Positions 10,863 to 22,793 of a stretch of DNA of 64,000 bases are shown piece after piece. The stretch's first letter is position 1; each line of letters begins with the position of its first letter. Made by a program: the position numbers and the translations under genes. Source of the stretch: Zoroaster sp. YZ-2022 (lineage: Eukaryota > Echinodermata > Asteroidea > Forcipulatida > Zoroasteridae); contig CM055828.1 of assembly GCA_029582265.1 (NCBI GenBank), positions 11,138,942 to 11,202,941 on the forward strand. Reading direction: 5' to 3'. The notes beneath the pieces were generated by a model that had not been told where the DNA came from, searched no databases, and saw only the letters and a list, made by a program, of their open reading frames with translations.

Positions 10863-13700
10863 AACATAAAACATAAAACAAGTGGAAGATTTAAAAAAGA
10901 AAAATACATCGCGAAGGAAACAAAAGAAAAGCAAAACAAAACAAACAAAAGATAAGCAATAATCTGACCAGCTAGATAAATAAAATATCCCAATATTATT
11001 ACACTGATAAAAAATATAAGTTAATAAAATTGACAAAATACAACGGACCAGGGAAAACATCAAAGTACATAAAAATGGTTTAATTGTCATTTAATAGTGG
11101 GGAACTAAAGGATGAGGTAATCCCTATGATGTGTAATTGTTTGATTTTTGTTTCTTTTCTTTATTCCATGATGCAGACTCATTTATAAATGGATTACTCA
11201 AAGTTGCAAGCCAAAACCATAGTGTTCTGATCACCCACAATTGTTATGCCGTATATTTCGCTGAAGTTAGCTATGCACCAAAAAAGCTTTCAAACTGAAA
11301 TACTTGAACCGGACTCAAGAGGAACACCATTAAATGGAGGATTTATTTTATATAAAGAATGTTGGCTCCATAATATTGGCTCTAGAAAGAAAACCCAGTC
11401 CATGTTGACAGCAAGTTTGCACATGACCTCACTAACTTAACTACAATTATTAAGAAAAGTGTTGTAATGTGTTTAAAATAAAGTGGAAAAATCTGCGCAG
11501 AAACAAAACAATGCTTGCAAGTGTCCATGTTTATGTTTACTATGTACAAGCAATACAGATTTGGAAATGAACCCCCATGTTTAAAAAAATGGTTTGACCC
11601 TGAAAGCAAGATGATCGCTATGACTTCACGAAGTGCTACCACGGTGCTACACACGCAGGTTTCCCATCTCTAGCCCATAATAATGTTGTCAATTTAGTAG
11701 CGTTTTTTATTGAAACAAATCCATATGCAGGAAGGCACTAACTTTTGCAGATCGGAAACAAGAAGTGAACTTGCGTCATTAGTGTTTCCAAATAATTATT
11801 TCGAATGTTATGTAGATGTCAAAATACAAAAAGGAAACCTTTCACATAGCCTAATATTACATGGTTTCAGTTTACTCAGCGAAGAAAAGAGAATATTCAC
11901 AGGGCGCATCAAAAAGACTATCAATTGCTGCAACATGGTCACGGCCACGACTATTGTTCAATTAGCTTAAAATCTCATCAAGAAGACGCATTTTTGAGTA
12001 GATAGATGTTGCATACATATCCAATTAACCTCGCCTTGTGGTGATAAATTTGAGATTACTAGCTGGTGAATGGTGTGAGTAACAACAAGTAAACATTTAG
12101 TGAGTATTTGTTCCTCTCAACTAATTTCATCATATTATAGAAGTCAATTTTGTCCACCAAACTTAGGTCATGGGTTAGGCCCTCCCGTATCCAGAAAAAG
12201 AAAAACTACCAGCATAGCCAGCTATATAAATGCGAGAAATAGGGTCAGTGTTTTATTAACATTATTTCTAAGTGCAAACAATTGTGAAGGTTGTAAAGCC
12301 CGCATTCGATTTGGGCTACTCTTGATGGTACGTTGATATACTCCTGCTCAGTTATTCCTGGTGAGCTGACGCAATGTATAATACTCCTGATCCTCTGTTT
12401 TGAGAATTAGAATGAAAACATAGCATAATCTTTGAAAGTTCTCATGACTGGGAGCACCATCGGGTCATCAATAGCATAACCCCCTTTTAGCTTGAACAAA
12501 GTCATATTTGTGACTTGTACGCACCAATGTGATTAGCGCTAATCTATCGCCAAATTGTATCAATGATTATGCGTCAACATAAACACCACAGCAAAGGGTC
12601 TCTGAATCGAGACTAGTCATCTACAAAACAATCGCAGGCACTGGGTCGAATTTTTACGACTGCAATTCACGGTTTTAGATGACCCCAAATCCTTTCTATC
12701 CTGGAATAGAAATAAGTTAATTAGTTTGTTTGCTACATTTAGATTTGGCCATAAATGCGTTGGCCGGGCTAGGTGCTGCACACAACTGGAGGTTTATTTC
12801 TCTAGGTTTATACTAGCTTATACATCTAACCACGGACCAAGTGTTGTTGACGATGATGTTGAATCATTGGAATTGTCATAGGATTCACTTAGTCGCTGGA
12901 ATCTCATTTGTTTTACTGGAAGCAAGGACCACTTCCCTACCTCAGAACTTGTGCATGGCCTTGTGTAAATCACCTGAGAGTTGTTCTAGGTAGAAATTAC
13001 AACTGACAAGAAACCATCTGTTTTGAACTCCGTCCCATCGCATGGAGAAATTTTCCTATAAACTGTGGCCGTTACTCATCAAGATGCCGTGTCCTCAGCA
13101 GACTATTCTCATCTGGTGTACGGTAATAACATCGTTTGTCTATATGGTAAATGAATTATGATGTTATTTCTTATTATTGTCATTATTGCCACAATAACAT
13201 GGCCCACGTTTTGTCCCCGGCCATGTCATCTCATTATAAAAGACTTTTGGGGATAAGGAACATGAATAACAAAATATTCCGATATTTCAGCTTGGTCTCC
13301 TTCCTCCATGGTCTAAGCAGGAGGAAGGAGTCTACATGGAGGAAAGGAAATACATCCTTCCCTCCAGCGGTCTAAGCATCTGCCCCGGTTTGCTCTATGA
13401 TTCCAAGCATACAGGAACTTCTTCTATGGTCTAAGTGAATAATAATACTGAACCCAGAAATGTTGGACATGATGTTTCGTAAGGTTGCGCATTGTTCATA
13501 AAAGGCACTGGCACTAATTTGTTTGGCCTGGCCCTACAAACTGTGAATTTTCTTCAATACAATATGTATCAACGTGTCTTTCTGAATTTATTACCTTGCA
13601 AGTTGTTGAAATATAAACCATGATCATTCATTGACAATTAAAGTGAATAGGAAGCATCATTGCTTCGGTGACACAATTATGAAATTTCAAATTGAGTAGT
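10861..13700. other. Non-coding stretch; one hairpin near 13.3 kb
   Basis: No recognisable gene. An 86-codon open frame at 11,710-11,970 is protein-like in composition but has no motif I know, so I do not call it. A short perfect inverted repeat, CTCCTTCCTCC / GGAGGAAGGAG, flanks ATGGTCTAAGCA at about 13,299-13,332, and GGTCTAAG recurs at about 13,368 and 13,428. Confidence 0.45.
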
Positions 13701-13722
13701 AATTAGTTATAACTCGACGTTT

Positions 13723-13785
13723 CGATTAGTATATTTTGATCGTCTTCAGGGAAGATGACTGAAGACGATCAGAGCATACTGATCG
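13723..13785. repeat. Foldback with 27-base arms
   Basis: The arm at 13,723-13,749 pairs with 13,759-13,785 over 27 bases with four mismatches, all transitions, around a 9-base loop. Both arms contain GATCGTCTTCAG or its complement. It could form a strong hairpin if transcribed, but it is more likely the relic of a foldback or MITE. Confidence 0.7.
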
Positions 13786-13989
13786 ATTGATGATGCACCA
13801 ATTTTACACCCAGTACATTTTTAGACAATAATTTGTTAACATAATAAAATGATAATTATCAATGTAGTGCTGGTACCATCCCTTTAACGGAACAAAAATT
13901 TAAACATCTCCAAAAGTACTTTTGTTTTCAATTTGAATTCTGCTATAAGAAAACAACATTAAAAAATCACACCTGAAACAAAACAGGAG

Positions 13990-14380
13990 TCGGCAGTTGG
14001 GTAAAAGATGATGGTGTTAGTAGTGGGATATGGCCAGCAGTTGGCTAGTGATGTGGTGTTGGGGGAGGGGGATATGTCAGCAGTTGGAGAGCGATGTGGT
14101 GTTGGGGAGGGGATATACTGGCAGTTAGGTATGATTGGTGGGAGGATATGTCGGCAGTTGGGTAGTGATGTGGGTGTTGGGGGAGGGATATACAGTTGGG
14201 TAGTGATGTGATGTTAGGGGAGGGGGTATGTCAGCAGTTGGGTAGTGATGTGGGTGTTGTGGGGAGGATATGTCGGCAGTTGGGTAGTGATGTGGTGTTA
14301 GGGAGGGATATGTCGGGCAGTTGGAGTAGCAGATGTGATGTTAGGGAGGGGATATGTCAGCAGTTGGCAGTGATATGGTG
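13990..14380. repeat. Minisatellite, ~40-base G-rich unit
   Basis: Imperfect tandem copies contain GATATGTC(A/G)GCAGTTGG(G), then TAGTGATGTGGTGTT and a G-rich GGGGAGG run. Copy length varies through indels. A further degenerate copy lies at about 14,513-14,550, after the LINE-like tail at 14.4-14.5 kb. The open frames across it are by-products of the array. Confidence 0.8.
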
Positions 14381-14399
14381 TTATCTTGTGCTCACTTTT

Positions 14400-14502
14400 A
14401 CTTCCTATTGTAATTTTTACTCCTAATGCTTAGATATTTTTATTGTTATTGATGAATTCTGACAATGTGGAAATAAAAATGAACCCTTTGAACCTTGAAC
14501 CT
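14400..14502 (+). mobile_element. LINE-like 3' tail (CR1/L2-type), inserted in the minisatellite
   Basis: The stretch ends with AATAAA (14,472-14,477) followed by GAACCCTTTGAACCTTGAACC, a short tandem repeat typical of the 3' ends of CR1/L2-type LINEs. Minisatellite copies lie on both sides, so it looks like a short 5'-truncated insertion within the array. No coding part is present. Confidence 0.5.
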
Positions 14503-15347
14503 AGGGGGAGGGAGGTCAGTAGTTATAGTGATGTGGTGTTAGCAGGGGGTTTATATAGCCCGACCTACCAATTACAAAGTCCTCATCCACTCGTCCGCCG
14601 CCGCCGCTGTACACAGAATTACAATGATCTGAGTATGAGTAATGACAAGCAGTGGTGGATCCCTTCCTTAAAACGCCTACCCCTCTCATCGCCCCCACCT
14701 CATACATTTTGTTAAGGGGTACCCAAGATGATCTCGCCATGCTTGGGTCCATTAAATCCATATGATTAAACAAACACCTCATGCGTTTAATAACCACTGG
14801 TTAACTCCTTAAATTTCGTTGACGAAATGTGATTCAGGGCTATTGTTTAAAGGTAGTTTATATAGAATTGGTAGAATTGCCAAGTAACAGGCTATTTATA
14901 TATCTGTAATGTGAAGCTTGGCTTGTGTAGGCCTAAAGTTGAAAAGGTATCAAACTTCTTCAAAAAGAAATTTAAAATATTGTCTAATTTTTAATAAAAG
15001 TGAAAGAATCTCCAGTTTGCAATAGAAAACAGCAACACTCTTTCTTAAATTCCACATTAGAAATGAATTCAGAAATCTGGAATTGCATTTTCACTTTTTC
15101 TCAGCTAATGACAACGTATATCCAAGCTGAAACTTCCATAGGTTGCTTTGTTTAATGTTTGGTTCTAATACTAGATTAGAGCTAGTTTCACAATATAATC
15201 AATACTCAAACTCAAAATGTTTCCCGCAAATTGGCTCAATATGTTCAAACATTTCCATAATGTTTACAGAATTTCCCAAATTATCTTTTTAAAAAAAATC
15301 CAAAAATGTTTCCAAACATTTTCCAAAAGATCTCAAAGTATTCGAAT
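14503..15347. other. Non-coding stretch
   Basis: Apart from the residual minisatellite copy at 14,513-14,550, I see no gene or repeat. The 93-codon minus frame at 14,516-14,797 has no recognised motif. Confidence 0.45.
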
Positions 15348-15497
<150 letters not shown>

Positions 15498-15574
15498 TAC
15501 GGACGTAGCTTGACCTGAGGTGTAACTGCGAAGAAAGGGAAAAACAAGATCTTTCTTTTCGTTAGTGCTAACGC

Positions 15575-15576
<2 letters not shown>

Positions 15577-15636
<60 letters not shown>

Positions 15637-15651
15637 TTAATAATAATAATT
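15577..15651. repeat. (AAT)n microsatellite, second block
   Basis: About 75 bases of AAT repeats in the same orientation as the block ending at 15,497. They are separated by about 80 bases of unique sequence and share the terminal interruption ATATTAATAATAA. Confidence 0.95.
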
Positions 15652-17300
15652 TGAATCATCCCCTGCCTTCGAAAGCAAATTTGAGCTAATTTTATATGAT
15701 AGAGCTTAATACTTATTGTAGATTGAGCTCTGTATGTGGCGTAAGATCTCAGGAAACGATTCCGTCTCTAGTAATATGTGGATTACAGAGTAAAGGCTCT
15801 GTGATTAAAACCAACAACATCCACTCTCAAGGGTCCGTGATTAAACCATAATAACATCCACTGTCAAGGGGTCCGTGATTACCATCCACTCTCTTCATAC
15901 TTCCATTAACAATTTAAAGGGAAAGAAGCATTGGTATTCTGAATTCTGATCAGGTCCTTCATTTATACTTCATGAATAAATAGACCATATACAGAAAATG
16001 ACTATGGTAAATATTTCAGCAGTTGTGTCGTGTATATAAACAAAAACTTTACACAAAGCAAATTTCATGTTAAAGTGTACCCATATTTAAAGATTACGGA
16101 TACATTTAATTTGATTTCATGGTTTTGTTCTTGCTGTATGCATAACGTATAAACCCAACAAGAATCTGCAACAGCAGTAGTAGAAGCAACAACAACAATT
16201 AAGATTACTGTTATTAAATGAATATATACGTCATTGAAAATAACTCTGAAGAAACTTGCCTCTATAGTGAATGTAAAACAAGTGAAACAATTAATGAAAC
16301 ATATTGCGGTATACATCAAAAAATTGTTTATGAAATTTTGACTAAAAAGAAAAAGAAGCTTTCATGTGGGTTTTGAGGTTTATGGAGGGATGTGGGATGT
16401 TTGAGGCGAATGGTATAGTTGTGTTGGTAGGAATTGTACATCTATAGTCAATAATGTCAATACTGTATTAGCCCATTATGTCCACATACAATTTGATCGT
16501 AAAACCTTTCCCCTATATAGCTCTCCGTCCAAATATTGTACTAAAATTGACAAGGAACGAGCTGGCAAATAAATGTGCCATCACATTTACGGTATTCTCC
16601 CTAGACACATGAAATCGGTCATACTAAATAATCCTCAAAGTGGATAATTCCGTACATTGTATTCAGTTTATAAAGACAGGCCTCAACCTACAGCTGGTCC
16701 TTTAAACTCCCCAACTGTGCCTTGTAATACTGAGTAGATGATTCTTGCTTTATGTAAAGACCCAAATTAAAGTAAGGTTATTGAAGTCAAAAACGGGCAA
16801 GTACCAAATCCTGCAGCGTCTATCTGAATTGAATACCCATTGTTAAGCGGTTTATGTGATAGGTTGAAACTATAGGGATTATACGGTGCCCTAACCTGCC
16901 AATTGTCGAATTGTTGAATGGTCTCTAACCACCGTTTGACCATCGTACTAAGCTATACCTAGGCCTGTAGGTAAACCCACATTACAAAAAAAACGGTTCA
17001 AAATACACAGAAATAAAGGATAGTATATGAAGTGTATAGCTATACAAGGCCCAGATTGTTTATAGATTTTGAATGCATGTATTGCATGATTCGGTCCAGT
17101 AGGTTTACACCGTTTTTCTGTCTCACTTCAAACATGGCAAAGGACCATTCAGCATAAGATTATAAATGTTTATTTTTCCGCATTTTACATACAGATAACA
17201 ACACACACAATTAAACATATTAAATGTACAGACAAAATGGACACAGAAATTTACTGTTGTGAGGAACCGTGGTGCCAATAACTAAAATATATACTGAAAT
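15652..17300. other. Non-coding stretch
   Basis: Contains a short imperfect direct repeat around 15,795-15,890 (three copies of a segment with GTCCGTGATTA or GGCTCTGTGATTA and CATCCACT). Otherwise I see nothing supportable. Confidence 0.45.
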
Positions 17301-17310
17301 GCAAAGAAAT

Positions 17311-17588
17311 GCAAGTCCGAGGACAGCAAAGAAGTCTCCGAGCCTTGTTTACAACAGTTAAGACAAACTATTTTATCGACCACTATTTACGCCATTTTGC
17401 GAGCCGAAAGTGACTGTTGAATGTGAAAATCTTGCACGTACTTTCAACAGTCACCGCTAGCCTGGCAACTGGAAAAGCATTTTCATTAAATGAGTGACAA
17501 TCAAAATGGTTTGTCTTCTGTTTGAAAACCCATACACCTCGACAGCACCTGATAAGACCTCGTTTCTTTTTGCTGTCCTCGGACTTGC
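17311..17588. repeat. Nested inverted repeats (20-base and 12-base perfect arms)
   Basis: GCAAGTCCGAGGACAGCAAA at 17,311-17,330 has its exact complement at 17,569-17,588. Inside lies a second perfect inverted pair, GTGACTGTTGAA at 17,410-17,421 and its complement at 17,443-17,454. A 103-codon minus frame (17,383-17,694) overlaps but has no recognisable domain. It could be a foldback element or part of a transcript. Confidence 0.6.
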
Positions 17589-17699
17589 GTTTCTTTTGCT
17601 GTTCAGTATACATGCATATAGCCTTAGACCAATGTACATCAGTTGTATAGGTCCCAAGCCATTTATCTTGTATTTGGTCCAACTCACAACACATTTCCA

Positions 17700-19830
17700 G
17701 CTTATTTCTTTAGCTTAGTCTAGGATAAAATATATGGGAAAATGGGAAGATTATTTGTATTCATAGTGTGGAAAAGAATCATCAGCTGATAAAAAGCAAA
17801 CCAATGAGACGAAGAACTTCTGAGGATCGTTGATATTACCATTTGCTCAGTTTCTTTTGGTGACGTATACACCCCTGGACGCTAAACAGACACATAACGG
17901 TGCCAAATTGTAATCCGCCATCTTGTCTTTGTATAAGTACCTTAATATTTTTATGAGGCTAAACAAACAATGTATAGATACCCAATGAATGATTTAACTC
18001 AATGATATAGTATTCATGTTTCCAAAAGAAAATTAAGAGCAGTCAGGTCAAATACAGTCTATCATACAATACTATCCTACAAATGTCTTATCGGAACCGA
18101 CTAAACGTCTGAATGGATAATTTAAATGTCCTTTTCTTCTCGAAGCCAATACTTTGAGCTAAAACAATGTCTCATGCAGTATATATAAAGGCCCTAACTT
18201 TTGTTATTTAAAATTAAAAAGAAAAGATTTTATTAAGTTTTTTTTTTGTTGTAGTGTTTTTAAAGTAACTGATTTACACAGTAACTTTTTGATTCGAATC
18301 AATAAATAAATATACCCTAGAGGTTTATTTGAAATATATATTGTTTTGGCAAACAGCATAAGGTCCCAATAATGACGATGATCCTAATTATAAATTCGCA
18401 AGGTAAATTATAACTGAAAATATATCATCAAAATTAATACCGAATATAGTGTTTGTTTCACTGATTCACTCACTTTGAAAAAGTTTAATATCAAAATTAA
18501 ATTGAACAATTGATGAATCACAATTGTTTCACCAAGGACGTGCCGTCCAGATGGTTGGGTTGCGGATCTCTATCGACAGGTGGATGCCTGTCGCTCGTTG
18601 ACAACTCTCGCGGTAGCATATAGCTAATGGCCCATCCACTCTTTCACCAAACCATGATTTTTCCTTCTTCCTATAATTTTTCCTCAATTTTCCGTCAAAA
18701 GTATCTTCTGAGCTTGATTTTTATCATATGTCTGAAATATTAAATATTCCAACTATGTATTTGATTACTTGTTTATGAGTTGTTTCTTTGGCTGTCTATG
18801 TTCTGTATAAACCACATCTCAAAGTTCATAAGTTTATTGATTAATTATTTTGTCAGTGGATGGAGCGTGAACTTTAACTGCTCCATTTAATGATGTGGGC
18901 CAGATAAGTCTTGTCCTTGGTGTTTCTTGGTTTGAAGATAATGTAATTTCCTGAAAGTAATTGAGCTTTCCAAGAATTTTGTTGTCGGAATTAATGGTCT
19001 ATCGGACCATCATCCATTGATTGTTGATCCATTACATTTCGGTTATGACGGGTAAATTGGTGTCAAAAATCGACTATGGCTCATTCTGTTGATCGCGGCA
19101 GTGGAAGTTATTGACTAATTCCTGAAGGTCAGCAGTCAATTCTCACCAATTCCGCCGGATCACCAACATGGAAGCAGACGCCATCAATACGTAACTTATA
19201 CGTTAGGTTACTGCAGAGTCATTACAGTCATATAAGTGACGTATCTTTTCGGGTATCTGTACGTTGTTTTCTTGATGATTATTTTATTTATTTATTATAC
19301 TTGTTTTGCAAGTAAATATTCGTAATAAGCCTATATAAGTTTAAAACGCAGCTATGTAAATTAAGCATTTCAATATGAAAAGGCCTTTATTAGATAGTAA
19401 ATGGAGCACTATAATTGAACTACCATAGCAGAATTAGAATGTGAATAGAGGGATGGAAAAACACATTGATTATAGTATATACCTGATTGTGATATATTTT
19501 GAGACGCCAATTTATAGAACCAAACAAGGAAAAGTACACACTATGGGACACCATGTCGGGACAAAATGAAACTGTAGCCAATGCTAACTGGAACTGTGTC
19601 CGTGGTATGCGTTTGAAAATGGTTCTCAGCAGCACCTGTCGTTGCTAATCTGGTTCGGGGGGAGACGAACTTGCACTTATGGTGACACTTTCAAACTTGA
19701 GCTTTGCGGTTTGTTGAAAAGGCAAAACCTGGACCGCATTTCGATTATGCTAAATGCCCTGCGTTGGCCTTTAAATTTGTTATTCTCAGAGGTTATCTCA
19801 AAAAAAATCACTCTTTCGATTTTTTCCTAA
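17700..19830. other. Non-coding stretch
   Basis: No supportable gene. The parts at 18,530-18,650 and 19,040-19,210 are slightly more GC-rich and may derive from an old element, but I cannot identify any motif. Confidence 0.45.
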
Positions 19831-22793
19831 AAGATCAGTGTTGAAGCATATTGATGTTTAAAGATCATGGTTGAAGCATATAGATGTTTGAAGATCATGT
19901 GTTGAAGCATATAGATGTTTGAAGATCATGTGTTGAAGCATATAGTCTATATCATTATAGATGTTTGAAGATCATGTGTTGAAGCATATAGTCTATATCA
20001 TTATAGATGTTTGAAGACATGTGTTGAAGATATAGTCTATATCATTATAGATGTTTGAAGCATATAGTCTATATCATGTGTTGAAGCAAAAGATGTTTGA
20101 AGATCATGTGTTAAGCATATAGATGTTTGAAGATCATGTGTTGAAGCATATAGATGTTTAAGATCATGTGTTGAAGCTATAGTCTATACATTTAGATGTT
20201 TAAGATCATGTTGAAGCAATAGTCTATATCATTATAGATGTTTGAAGATCATGTGTTGAAGCAAAAGTCTATATCATTATAGATGTTTAGTTATAGTCTA
20301 TATCATGTGTTGAAGCATAGATGTTTAAGATCATGTTGAAGCATAGATGTTAAGACATGAAGATTTGATGTTTGAAGATCATGTGTTGAAGCATATTGAT
20401 GTTTGAAGATCGTGAAGCATATAGATGTTTAAGATCTTTGTGGAAGTATATGATGTTTGAAGATCATGTGTTGAAGATATGATGTTTGAAGATCATGTTG
20501 AAGCATATAGATGTTTGAAGATCTGTGAAGCTATAGATGTTTGAAGATCAGTTGAAGCATAAGATGTTTGAAGATCATGTGTTGAAGCATATTGATGTTT
20601 GAAGATCATGTTTTGAAGCATAAGATGTTTGAAGATCATGTTGAAGCATATGTCTATATCATGTGTTGAAGCATAGATGTTTAAGATCTTTTGAAGCATA
20701 TTGATGTTTGAAGATCATGTTGAAGCATATAGATGTTTGAAGATCATGTGTTGAAGCATATAGATGTTTGAAGATCATGTGTTGAAGGCATATAGTCTAT
20801 ATCATGTGTTGAAGTTATAGATGTTTGAAGATCATGTGTTGAAGCATATAGATGTTTGAAGATCATGTGTTGAAGTATATAGATGTTTGAAGATCATGTG
20901 TTGAAGCATATAGATGTTTGAAGACGGGTTTTGGGAAGCATATAGATGTTTGAAGATCAGGGAAGATAGATGTTTGAAGATCAAGGTGAAGCATAGTTTT
21001 GGAAGATCATGTGTTGAAGCATATAGATGTTTGAAGATCATTTTGAAGCATATAGATGTTGAAGATCATGTGTTGGAAGCATAGATGTTTGAAGATCATG
21101 TTGAAGCATTTTGATGTTTGAAGATCATGTTGAAGCATATAGATGTTTGAAGATCATGTGTTGAAGCATAGATGTTTGAAGACATGTTTGAAGCATTTTG
21201 ATGTTTGAAGATCATTTTAAGCATATTGATGTTTGAAGATCATGTTTGAAGCATATAGATGTTTAAGATTTGTGTTGAAGCATATAGATGTTTGAAGATC
21301 AGTGTTGAAGCATATGATGTTTGAAGATCATGTGTTGAAGATATGATGTTTGAAGATCATGTTAAGATAGATTTAATCATGTGTTGAAGCATATTGATGT
21401 TTGAAGATCATGTGTTAAAGATATTGATGTTTGAAGATCATGGGTTATTGATGTTTGAAGTCATGTGTTGAAGCATTTTGATGTTTGAAGATCATGTGTT
21501 GAAGTATAGAGTTTGAAGATCAGTTTTGAAGCATATAGATGTTTGAAGATCATGGTTGAAGCATATAGATGTTTGAAGATCATGTGTTGAAGCATATAGA
21601 TGTTTAAGATCATTTTGAAGCAAAAGATGTTTGAAGATCGTGTTGAAGTTATGATGTTTGAAGATCATGTGTTGAAGCATATAGATGTTTGAAGATCATG
21701 TGTTGAAGCATAGATGTTTGAAGATCATGTGTTGAAGCATATGATGTTTGAAGATCATGTTGAGCATATAGATGTTTGAAGATCATGTGTTGAAGCATTT
21801 TGATGTTTGAAGATCATGTTTGAAGCATTTTGATGTTTGAAGATCATGTGTTGAAGCATATAGATGTTTGAAGATCAGTGTTGAAGCATATATTTTTAAG
21901 ATCTGTGTTGAAGCATATTAATCTTTTGAAGATATTTTAAATCATGTGTTGAAGCATATTGATGTTAAATCATGTGTTGAAGCATATAGTTTAAAATCAT
22001 GTGTTAAGCTATAGTTTTAAATCATGTGTTGAAGCATATAGTCTATATCATGTGTTGAAGCATAAGTCTATATCATGTGTTGAAGCATATTGATGTTTGG
22101 GAAGATCATGTTGAAGCATATGATGTTTGAAGATCATGGTGAAGCATTTTGATGTTTGAAGATCATGTGTTAAGATATAGATGTTTGAAGATTGTTGAAG
22201 CATTTTGAGTTTGAAGACTGTGTTGAAGCATTTTGATGTTTAAGATCAGTGTTGAAGCTATATTATGTTTGAAGAATCAAATGTGAAGCATAGATGTTTG
22301 AAGATCAGGGTTTTGAAGCATATGATGTTTGAAGATCATGGTTGAAGCATATAGATTTTAAATCATGTGTTAAGCATATAGATGTTTGAAGACTGGTTGA
22401 AGCATTTTGATGTTTGAAGATCATGTGTTGAAGCATATAGTTTAAGATCATGTGTTGAAGATATAGATGTTTGAAGATCATGGTTGAAGTTTTAAGATGT
22501 TTGAAGATCATGTGTTGAAGCATATAGATTTAAATCATGTTTTGGGAAGCATTAGATTTTTGAAGATCATGTTTTGAAGCATAAGATGTTTGAAGATCAT
22601 GTGTTGAAGCATAAGTTTAAATCATGTGTTGAAGCATATAGATGTTTAAGATCTTATGTTTTTGAAGCATGTAGATGCTTAAGATCAAATGTTTGAAGCA
22701 TATAGTTTAATCATGTGAAGATTATAGATGTTTGAAGATCATGGTTGAAGCATAGATTTAAATCATGTGTTGAAGCATATAGATGTTTGAAGG
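19831..22793. repeat. 31-base tandem repeat array (~3 kb)
   Basis: The unit starts GATGTTTGAAGATCATG and ends TGTTGAAGCATATA; complete units are 31 bases. A variant segment, TAGTCTATATCATTATAG, is inserted in some copies, mainly at 19,940-20,300, with short forms near 20,650, 20,790 and 22,045. Length divided by unit size implies roughly 90-100 copies. Many copies carry one- to several-base deletions. Since 31 is not a multiple of three, the minus frames rich in MLQHMIFKH and YASTHDLQT merely cycle through the repeat and are not genes. The flanks show no transposon ends. Confidence 0.95.

Noticed and set aside
20493..22523. Several minus-strand open frames of 60-72 codons rich in MLQHMIFKH
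   Set aside because: They are translations of the 31-base tandem repeat cycling through three frames; no independent coding signal.
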